Shown in pieces: positions 57,804-64,000 of a stretch of DNA of 64,000 bases. Origin of the DNA: Nitrospira sp. (lineage in GTDB: Bacteria > Nitrospirota > Nitrospiria > Nitrospirales > Nitrospiraceae); contig JAEURX010000027.1 of the NCBI GenBank assembly GCA_016788885.1, positions 1-64,000 of the forward strand, read 5' to 3'. Under the pieces are notes generated by a model. The model saw only the letters and a program-made list of their open reading frames with translations. It ran no database searches and was not told where the DNA came from. Within the stretch, counting starts at the first letter, position 1. Each line of letters starts with the position of its first letter. A program made the translations under genes and the position numbers.

Positions 57804-57988
57804 CAGGATGCTGAAAAAGAGCGCCGGCTTGGTGAAGACACTGGGCGCTCACCGGCTCGCGCCCGTGCGCAAACTTGCCGCTCCGTATTCGTCGCGGCGC
57901 GCACCTCGCAGGCTCAACGTATCGCAAGGGTCCGCCTCGCCCACTCGCATGGCTGCGGCCTCGCCGGACGGCCTTTTTGAGCATCCTG
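57804..57988. repeat. Dispersed repeat copy 5 (long form)
   Basis: About 185 bp from CCAGGATGCTGAAAAAGAG to GGCCTTTTTGAGCATCCTG, the best-preserved pair of inverted ends in the window. Interior CACTGGGCGCTCACCGGCTC and CAGGCTCAACGTATCGC correspond to segments of copies 2, 3 and 4. Confidence 0.88.
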
Positions 57989-58005
57989 TGAGTGCTTGAA
58001 CATGC

Positions 58006-58548
58006 CTACGATTTCATCCGAGGAAAGACGCTGCCGAAATGCATGGAGAACGCGCCGCGAGCCACATCCGCCACGTACCGTTCGAGCGCTTCATGAATGA
58101 CGGGAAACGCGAGATCGTCCCAGGGAATTTCGTCCAATCCGAACAGCCGAACATCCAAACTCTCGGTGCCGGGTTTGAATTCCGGCTTCCGGAGGACACC
58201 GCGAAACACCATGTGCACCTGGCTGATGCGGGGCAGGCTCAGCACGGCATACAGCGATGTGATTTCCACGTCGGCATGCGCCTCCTCGAGCGTTTCGCGG
58301 ATGGCCGCCTGCTCAGTACTCTCCCCGATTTCCATGAATCCGGCAGGAAAGGTCCAATGACCGATGCGCGGCTCGATCGCCCGCCGGCAGAGCAGAATTT
58401 TGTCTTCCCACTCGGGAATGCACCCGGCGACGATTTTCGGATTGACGTAATGGACGACCTGACAGGTATCGCAGACGAACCGCGGCAAATTATCGCCGGG
58501 GGGAATTCGTTTCGACAGCCCGGCCCCACACTCGCTGCAAAACTTCAT
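58006..58548 (-). CDS. Nudix hydrolase with N-terminal zinc ribbon
   Basis: A 180-residue Nudix protein. It starts with a zinc-ribbon-like FCSECG and CDTCQ, then YVNPKIVAGCIPEWEDKILL and the Nudix box GFMEIGESTEQAAIRETLEE. The ribbon plus NPKIV layout resembles NudC/NADH-pyrophosphatase-like and ADP-ribose pyrophosphatase relatives. Substrate uncertain. Ribosome site weak. It is divergent from the methyltransferase gene, 34 bp apart. Confidence 0.9.
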   Translation of the reverse strand: MKFCSECGAGLSKRIPPGDNLPRFVCDTCQVVHYVNPKIVAGCIPEWEDKILLCRRAIEPRIGHWTFPAGFMEIGESTEQAAIRETLEEAHADVEITSLYAVLSLPRISQVHMVFRGVLRKPEFKPGTESLDVRLFGLDEIPWDDLAFPVIHEALERYVADVARGAFSMHFGSVFPRMKS

Positions 58549-58582
58549 GAAGGCCCCCGATTAGGACGACGGAACGACAGAA

Positions 58583-59767
58583 ATGGATAACACACTTCAC
58601 ATTTTTTTTACACCCTGCCCTCGTGGCCTCGAAGCCGTGCTGGCTCAGGAACTCACGGACCTGGGCGCCGCCGACGTGAAGCCGACGGCAGGGGGCGTCG
58701 CGTTTGCCGGCCCCCTCGCGCTCTGCTATCGCGTGAACCTGGAAAGTCGCATTGCCAGCCGCGTCCTTCTGCGTATTGCCGAAGGCAGTTATCGCGATGA
58801 ACGGGACGTGTATGACGCCGCCCACGCCGTCCGTTGGCAAGACTGGTTCACCCCACAACAGCGAATCAAAGTGAAGGTGAGCGCGCACCACTGTCCGCTG
58901 AGAAGCCTGGACTTCGTCACCCTGCGCGTGAAAGACGCCGTGTGCGACCGGTTCCAGTCTGCCAGGGGCAAACGTCCCTCCGTAGACACCCATGCGCCGG
59001 ACATCCTCATCGCCGTCTACTTGGATCGCACCCAATGCACGTTCTACCTGGACACCTCCGGTGAGCCGCTCTTCAAACGTGGTTGGCGGAAGTCGGCCGG
59101 AGAGGCGCCGATTCGGGAAAATCTTGCAGCCGGAATCCTGCGCCTTGCGCACTGGACCCCGGATACCATCCTCTACGACCCCATGTGCGGCAGCGGGACC
59201 TTTGTAGTAGAAGCCGCGTTGATGGCCCGCCGGGTTGCCCCCGGCATCGGCCGCCGGTTCGCGTTCGAGAAGTTTCTCTCCTACGATCCCCGCACCGCCA
59301 GTGCACTGCGTGACGAACTCAAGGCCGGGGAGCTCAGCGCCGGGATGGAATTGATTCACGCCGCCGACCAGAGCGCCCAGGCCCTCACGTCGCTCAGAGC
59401 CAATCTGACCATCGCCGGCTGCAGCGAATTCGTCACCGTGCGGCAGGGCGACGCGCGGGAACTCCCCGCTCCGGCTGAAACCGGACTCCTTGTCACCAAC
59501 CCTCCGTATGGCCATCGAATGGGAGAATCGGCATCACTCCAAGCCTTTTATCCGCAATTCGGCGACCACCTGAAACAGCACTTTTGCGGTTGGACGGTGC
59601 AGATTTTCACCGCCGACATGAATTTGCCCGGTATGCTTCGCCTCGCTCCGTCCCGCCGCATTCCCCTGTTCAATGGCGCCATCGAATGCCGGCTGTTCGA
59701 ATTCCGCATGGTCGCCGGCAGCCTCAGAAAACCAAAACCGCAGGACAGACACTCTCCTCCACGTTAG
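58583..59767 (+). CDS. RlmL-like THUMP-domain RNA methyltransferase
   Basis: A 394-residue SAM-dependent enzyme. The N-terminus (IFFTPCPRGLEAVLAQELTD) and THUMP region (about 40-155) bind RNA. The methyltransferase domain carries DPMCGSGTFVVEAALMARRV and the catalytic NPPYG motif (LVTNPPYGHRM). It matches the N-terminal half of E. coli RlmL, which makes m2G2445 in 23S rRNA; the exact target here is inferred. The C-terminus lacks the second RlmK-like half. Confidence 0.92.
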   Translation: MDNTLHIFFTPCPRGLEAVLAQELTDLGAADVKPTAGGVAFAGPLALCYRVNLESRIASRVLLRIAEGSYRDERDVYDAAHAVRWQDWFTPQQRIKVKVSAHHCPLRSLDFVTLRVKDAVCDRFQSARGKRPSVDTHAPDILIAVYLDRTQCTFYLDTSGEPLFKRGWRKSAGEAPIRENLAAGILRLAHWTPDTILYDPMCGSGTFVVEAALMARRVAPGIGRRFAFEKFLSYDPRTASALRDELKAGELSAGMELIHAADQSAQALTSLRANLTIAGCSEFVTVRQGDARELPAPAETGLLVTNPPYGHRMGESASLQAFYPQFGDHLKQHFCGWTVQIFTADMNLPGMLRLAPSRRIPLFNGAIECRLFEFRMVAGSLRKPKPQDRHSPPR

Positions 59768-59768
59768 T

Positions 59769-59887
59769 CCACAGTATTCATGAGCATTTCTGCTGCAATC
59801 GCCGCGTCCCTGCGGAGACGGGCCTTCGGCCGGCGGGCTCGCAATCTAGTTCGGCAAGTTCGCAACGACCCCTCATGAATACTGCGG
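59769..59887. repeat. Second repeat type with near-perfect 16-bp inverted ends
   Basis: CCACAGTATTCATGAG at 59769-59784 and CTCATGAATACTGCGG at 59872-59887 are reverse complements with one mismatch. The 119-bp unit contains a GC-rich hairpin (GGGCCTTCGGCCGGCGGG). No gene inside. It looks like a small non-autonomous element, unrelated to the AGGATGCT family. Confidence 0.75.
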
Positions 59888-59974
59888 ACGAATACTCTTC
59901 GCTGGTCCCTCGTACCGTCTCGTTCGAGACAGACGTGTTACGTTTCACTTGTCACATCCCCCGACCATGGCGGC

Positions 59975-60003
59975 TTGACAGCACCGCGAAAGGCTCCTAT
60001 TTT
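59975..60003 (+). promoter_or_regulatory. Probable promoter for otsA
   Basis: TTGACA at 59975-59980 and TATTTT at 59998-60003, 17-bp spacer, 57 bp before the otsA ATG. Confidence 0.65.
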
Positions 60004-60059
60004 CAATCCATGACGAGGAAGCAACCGGTACCGAATACCCGGGCGATGGAGGGCGGCCC

Positions 60060-61586
60060 ATGAATGCGTCTCAGGCTCCCCTCGAAGCCGCACAGCGGGA
60101 CAGCGACATCTCCCTTGCGCGCCTCATCGTTGTCTCCAATCGCGAGCCCTACGAACATCGCTTGGTGAAGAATCACCTCATTTGGGAACGCACCTCCGGA
60201 GGCCTGGTCTCGGCGCTTGATCCGATGATGCGGCGGCTCGGCGGAACTTGGATCGCCTGGGGCAGCGGCAAGGCCGACCGCGACGTGGTGGACGAGGATA
60301 TGACCGTTGAAGTGCCACCGGACGCGCCGACCTACAGGCTCCGCCGCGTCTGGTTGGAATCCGCTGAGATCAAGGGCGGTTATCAGGGCTATGCGAACCA
60401 GGTGCTCTGGCCCCTGTGCCACCTGACCTTGGACCGCGTCGACTACCGGAAAGCCTATTGGCATGCGTATCAAGCCATGAACGCCCGCTTCGCCGAAGTG
60501 GTGCTGGGCGAACTGCACACAAAGGCAGGGTTCGTCTGGGTGCACGATTTTCACCTGGCGCTGCTGCCTGGCATGGTGAAGGCCTCGCGCCCGAAACAGC
60601 CGGTCGCAATGTTCTGGCATATCCCGTGGCCTGGCCCCGATGCCTTCCGCATTCTGCCGGAGCGGCGAGAACTGCTCGAGTCCCTGCTCACCTGCGACCT
60701 GCTCATGTTCCAGACACAAAGTTTCCTGCATGGATTCGTCGAATGCGCGAAAGAGTTCCTCGGTGCAGATGTCCAGGCAGACGATTGCCATCTCGACTAT
60801 AAAGGGCATACGACCCGGGTCGTCTCCCGCCCGATCAGCATTGGTTTTCAGACCTGGGCCGAGCGGGCACAATCACCGCAGGTCACCCGCTCCATGGATG
60901 TCCTGCGCAATCTCCACGTGTTTCAACCGGGGGTGCGCATCGGGCTTGGCGTGGACCGGCTCGATTATACGAAGGGCCTGCTCAAACGCCTCTGGGCCAT
61001 CGACGCATTTTTTCAGCAGTTCCCGCAATACCGTGGCCAGTTCACCTTTATTCAGATTGCCGTGCCGACCAGAGGTGACCTCGAGGCCTATCGACAGTAC
61101 CGCGAGTTGATCCGTGAAACGGTGAACGACATCAACATGCGATACGGGAGTATCTCCCATTCCGGTACCCCCCGCGCCACACGGTGGCGCCCGATCGAGC
61201 TTCGCGAAGGGCGGATCGGCATGGACACCCTGGCGGCATACTACCGGATGGCGGACCTGGCCCTGGTCAGTTCAGTCTATGACGGAATGAATTTGGTCGC
61301 GAAGGAATACGTGGCCAGCCAAGTGGATGAGAAGGGCGTGTTGTTGGTCAGCCATATGGCCGGCGCAGCGGAAGAAATGACCGATGCGTTGGTGATCAAC
61401 CCCTACGACCCGGAAGGTGTGGCCGACTCGATTCGACAGGCGTTGGAAATGCCCCTGGAACAACGCCGAGATCGGATGCATCGGATGCGGACCTACCTGG
61501 CGGCGCACGATATTCGAACCTGGGCGGACGATTGCTTGCGCGATGCGGGAATCCTTCCCCCTCATGATAGTCCCTCCCTTGACTAA
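60060..61586 (+). CDS. otsA: Trehalose-6-phosphate synthase
   Basis: A 508-residue GT20 glycosyltransferase that joins UDP-glucose (or ADP/GDP-glucose) to glucose-6-phosphate, giving trehalose-6-phosphate for osmotic and desiccation protection. Family marks: LIVVSNREPYEH at the start, the ERTSGGLVSALDPMM loop, VWVHDFHLALLP, FWHIPWPGPDAFRILPERRE, LGVDRLDYTKGLLKRLWAID and VYDGMNLVAKEYVASQ. GGAGGGCGGCCC precedes ATG 60060. No otsB phosphatase gene is in the window. Confidence 0.96.
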   Translation: MNASQAPLEAAQRDSDISLARLIVVSNREPYEHRLVKNHLIWERTSGGLVSALDPMMRRLGGTWIAWGSGKADRDVVDEDMTVEVPPDAPTYRLRRVWLESAEIKGGYQGYANQVLWPLCHLTLDRVDYRKAYWHAYQAMNARFAEVVLGELHTKAGFVWVHDFHLALLPGMVKASRPKQPVAMFWHIPWPGPDAFRILPERRELLESLLTCDLLMFQTQSFLHGFVECAKEFLGADVQADDCHLDYKGHTTRVVSRPISIGFQTWAERAQSPQVTRSMDVLRNLHVFQPGVRIGLGVDRLDYTKGLLKRLWAIDAFFQQFPQYRGQFTFIQIAVPTRGDLEAYRQYRELIRETVNDINMRYGSISHSGTPRATRWRPIELREGRIGMDTLAAYYRMADLALVSSVYDGMNLVAKEYVASQVDEKGVLLVSHMAGAAEEMTDALVINPYDPEGVADSIRQALEMPLEQRRDRMHRMRTYLAAHDIRTWADDCLRDAGILPPHDSPSLD

Positions 61587-61616
61587 CCAACGCCAGACCA
61601 CCCTCGGAGTGCGCCT

Positions 61617-63728
61617 GTGATCGCCTCAGCCTCACGGGCCGGTTTCCACTCGCCATTGATGCAGCCCCACGACTCTCCGCCCGTCATCGTTCCGAGGAGG
61701 CATTGCCGCAAGGCTTTCGATCGGCGACTCGCGGTTCTCATGGTCGTGGTTGTATCGTTCATGATGAGCGGCTGTGTCCAGCTGTCGAAACTGTTTGCCG
61801 TCACGCCGCCACCGGATCAACAGATCGATCGGCAGCAACAGGCGACGGTCGCACGCCTCAAGAGCATCGTCGAGCCGGAATTGAGGGACAACCTGACCGT
61901 CACCCTCCCCGCCGTGCGAAAGAGCCTGGCCGATCAATCCAACAAGGTGGCGAAGTTCAAGCGAAGCCTCGTCCTGGGCACACTGGCTGATCCTTGGGCA
62001 GGGCTTGCCGCGATCGAACAGGCCGGGTTGTTGGCCGCCACAGCCGCCGAATCTGGCGTCGAAGGTCTGCCCGCGGTAATCGACATTCTCGAAGGTCGGA
62101 TGGATCGCGCAGGCACCTCCTTCGCACCACTCACCTTTCCCGTCAGTCTCGCCAGCGAGGAGTTGCTGACCTTTCTCACCGATGTGCTCGAACATGCCTA
62201 TCAAGATCGCGAACAGGCGCTGCGTCATTTGTCGCCACAGGACCGGGAGTTTCTCTTCACGCAGGCGAGGCCTCTGGTCGAACAGTACACACCCCAAATC
62301 ACGCCGCCGGCCCGACTCGCTGAAGCTGAAGCGGCGGCCACCTATGCCACCCTGCTCATGCAGCAGGTCGATTACGGCGCATTGGTCACCGGCGCCCAGC
62401 GACTGGCGCGGCTCGGCAATAGGAAATTCCTCCAGCAACTGGAGATCGCCTTGCACAATCGCAAACCAGTGGCACAGAGCGTCCCCGGCATTACCGGCGA
62501 TCTCCTGCTGGTGCAGCAGACCTCGTACGGTTTGCTCGTCATCGGCGGGTATGGTCCCAACACCTACGACCTCGACAAGGGCGCGGCCCTGATCATCGAC
62601 CTGGGAGGCAACGACAGTTATCGCGGACTCGTCGGCGCTAGCCCGAGCAGCGATCTCGGCAACAGCATGGTGATCGACTTGAGCGGCAATGACACCTATC
62701 AACCGGCTGCGCTGGGATTGGCGACAGGGCGCGCGGGTATCGGCCTCGTGATCGACCAGGGCGGCGACGACACCTATCGGCTGGCGCCCGGCACAGGCGG
62801 AGTCGGCCTCGCAGGCCTCGGCATCCTGTATGATGGAGACGGGCAGGATATTTACGAAGGAAGCCGATTTACCCAGGGTGCGGCGTTCGGCGGATTCGGC
62901 CTCCTGGTGGATCATGCCGGCGACGATCGGTATACGAGCTACGGGTACGCGCTCGGGTTTGGGGGACCGCTGGGTGTTGGCGCCCTGATCGATGTGGCCG
63001 GCAACGATGCGTACGATTGCGGCGGACGTTATCCCAGCGCCTACAATGACAGCGACACGCCTCAGGCTCGCCCCCAAGACCCCTCGTTTCAGTATGATTG
63101 TTTTGGACTGGGAACCGGAGCGGGGCTTCGCGTCTTCAGCAAACAACCGGCGCAACGGGCGCAGAGCCTGGCCGGAGGATGGGGCCTGCTGATAGACATG
63201 GCAGGCCGGGACCGGTATCGCAGTGCGAATTTTTCCCAAGGCCATGGGTACTTTTTCGGCCTGGGCGTCAAACTCGACCTCGCCGGCGACGACGAGCATC
63301 AAGCGGCACGCTATGGTCACGGCAGTGCGGCCCATTTCGGAGTCGGTCTGACGATCGATTATCAAGGCAAGGACCGCTATGGTTCGAAAGGTCCGTTCTA
63401 CAACGGCGGCACCGCCTGGGACGGGAGTGTGGCACTCGCCGTCGACGGCGGGCCGGATAGCGACTTCTACGACCTGCCTGCCACGACCGGCTTGGGCATG
63501 GCCGACCTGGGTGGATGGGGGCTCTTCGTCGAAGAAGGGGGCGCGGACCAATACGCCGTCAATCGAGGACTGGGCGTGGGGACCGATACGAGCGTCGGGG
63601 CATTTCTGGACCTCGAAGGTAGAGACGACTACTCCTCTGTTCCTCCCGCACGTGCGGGCGTTCGCCCGGAACGGCTCAATCGACGAACCTACCTCGAAAA
63701 TGCCGGCAGCCTGTTCATCGACCGCTGA
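61617..63728 (+). CDS. Lipoprotein with about twelve G-D-rich repeats
   Basis: A 703-residue predicted lipoprotein, start GTG 61617 with GGAG upstream. A long N-terminal tail precedes a hydrophobic segment and lipobox MSGC (Cys53). Residues 60-320 are helical. From about 322 to 675 run about twelve repeats of the type G-x-G-L-x-I-D-x-x-G-x-D-x-Y: IDLGGNDSYR, IDLSGNDTYQ, IDQGGDDTYR, YDGDGQDIYE, VDHAGDDRYT, IDVAGNDAYD, IDMAGRDRYR, LDLAGDDEHQ, IDYQGKDRYG, VDGGPDSDFY, VEEGGADQYA, LDLEGRDDYS. Spacing is about 25-40 residues. They suggest a beta-helix or beta-propeller-like cell-surface structure, perhaps binding calcium through Asp. It follows otsA by 30 bp. No known family recognised. Confidence 0.85.
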   Translation: MIASASRAGFHSPLMQPHDSPPVIVPRRHCRKAFDRRLAVLMVVVVSFMMSGCVQLSKLFAVTPPPDQQIDRQQQATVARLKSIVEPELRDNLTVTLPAVRKSLADQSNKVAKFKRSLVLGTLADPWAGLAAIEQAGLLAATAAESGVEGLPAVIDILEGRMDRAGTSFAPLTFPVSLASEELLTFLTDVLEHAYQDREQALRHLSPQDREFLFTQARPLVEQYTPQITPPARLAEAEAAATYATLLMQQVDYGALVTGAQRLARLGNRKFLQQLEIALHNRKPVAQSVPGITGDLLLVQQTSYGLLVIGGYGPNTYDLDKGAALIIDLGGNDSYRGLVGASPSSDLGNSMVIDLSGNDTYQPAALGLATGRAGIGLVIDQGGDDTYRLAPGTGGVGLAGLGILYDGDGQDIYEGSRFTQGAAFGGFGLLVDHAGDDRYTSYGYALGFGGPLGVGALIDVAGNDAYDCGGRYPSAYNDSDTPQARPQDPSFQYDCFGLGTGAGLRVFSKQPAQRAQSLAGGWGLLIDMAGRDRYRSANFSQGHGYFFGLGVKLDLAGDDEHQAARYGHGSAAHFGVGLTIDYQGKDRYGSKGPFYNGGTAWDGSVALAVDGGPDSDFYDLPATTGLGMADLGGWGLFVEEGGADQYAVNRGLGVGTDTSVGAFLDLEGRDDYSSVPPARAGVRPERLNRRTYLENAGSLFIDR

Positions 63729-63879
63729 CCCTCACCGAGCTCCCTGCAGCCTCGTCGCCGCACGCGCAACGACCGTCACCCACATGGCCAGCACCCGTCG
63801 CTCACACGCGACGGGAATTTCGCTCGTCGCCGCCGTGCTTTATCCGGCCAGCGCTTCTCACACGGTTGAGGCCATCGGT

Positions 63880-63985
63880 GCTTGACTCACCCCCGCCCGT
63901 GGCTATCTGGAAGGACGGTGATCGGCGTGAGAGCGGGTATACCGCAAGTCTCCCCGCTGTGACGCGAAGATCTTCCGAGAACCTT
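63880..63985 (+). promoter_or_regulatory. Possible cobalamin-riboswitch-like leader
   Basis: Between the repeat lipoprotein and the gene starting at the edge, the strand contains ACCGCAAGTC, then CCCCGCTGTGACGCG, similar to the B12-box region of cobalamin riboswitches (usual pattern GCAAGTCC...CCCGC-ACTGTGA). Other conserved parts, such as the long GGTGCC-GGGAA stretch, are not clearly present. The 63729-63879 stretch shows nothing else. Confidence 0.3.
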
Positions 63986-63995
63986 GGAGGTTGAC

Positions 63996-64000
63996 ATGAC
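63996..64000 (+). CDS. Start of a gene cut by the window edge
   Basis: ATG at 63996-63998 with GGAGG at 63986-63990 and a 5-base spacer. Only two bases of coding sequence beyond the start codon remain, so nothing can be said of the product. Confidence 0.4.

Noticed and set aside
61632-63551. 639-codon open frame on the minus strand
   Set aside because: Antisense to the repeat lipoprotein, whose signal peptide and repeats are convincing; the antisense product has no recognisable feature.

Overview
The window is GC-rich, densely coded bacterial chromosome. The combination of a soluble three-subunit NAD-type formate dehydrogenase with a formate/nitrite channel, a class V (archaeal-type) fructose-bisphosphate aldolase/phosphatase, a B12-dependent ribonucleotide reductase, many lipoproteins and several universal stress proteins resembles a member of the Nitrospirota such as Nitrospira. 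That assignment is inferred from gene content and not proven here. No rRNA, tRNA or CRISPR array was seen, and no intact transposase.

Layout. 1-6.4 kb: the start of trpE and a LysM lipoprotein on the minus strand, then a plus-strand unit of a MoxR-like ATPase, an unrecognised 632-residue protein and DNA ligase ligA. 6.4-11.1 kb: minus-strand CNNM/CorC-type membrane protein, RlpA-like lipoprotein, ACT-domain protein, cupin and FBP aldolase/phosphatase. 11.3-12.8 kb: two small envelope proteins and decayed gene remnants, including the end of a caspase-like protein. 12.8-22.7 kb: a nine-gene minus-strand cluster of LPP20-like and other lipoproteins, a trypsin-like secreted protease and, last, a membrane-bound CHASE2 regulator with a sigma-54 activator domain. 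23.5-27.5 kb: nrdJ with a perfect terminator and paired NrdR boxes over its promoter. 28-30.4 kb: small membrane proteins and an AmpG-like permease.

30.4-41.7 kb is the best candidate for an undescribed regulatory unit. A minus-strand run of nine closely spaced genes carries two universal stress proteins, a cupredoxin, a DUF2934 protein, an unknown 456-residue protein, the three formate dehydrogenase subunits and an FNT channel. A divergent plus-strand run carries a 31-residue membrane peptide, an alpha/beta hydrolase and a tandem universal stress protein. Each run begins with a good sigma-54 (-24/-12) element. Between the two lies one inverted repeat, placed where a shared enhancer-binding protein would be expected.

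42-50.9 kb: mtaB-miaB tRNA methylthiolation genes, a lipoprotein, a DNA-repair group (MutY, MutT-like Nudix, a DEDD exonuclease), a PilZ protein and a SatP/YaaH-like membrane protein. 51-56.7 kb: an SDR oxidoreductase and a YhaN/YhaO-like (SbcCD-related) pair. 57-58 kb: a RelE/ParE-type toxin-antitoxin pair overlapping a cysteine-free HesB/IscA-like gene. 58-64 kb: Nudix, an RlmL-like methyltransferase, trehalose-6-phosphate synthase and a lipoprotein with about twelve G-D-rich repeats. A possible cobalamin-riboswitch-like leader precedes a gene that begins at the right edge.

Five copies of a 120-190 bp repeat with AGGATGCT(C/G)AAAAAG-type ends are scattered through the window. Four of them begin within a few bases of a stop codon. 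One copy of a second palindromic-ended element lies before otsA.
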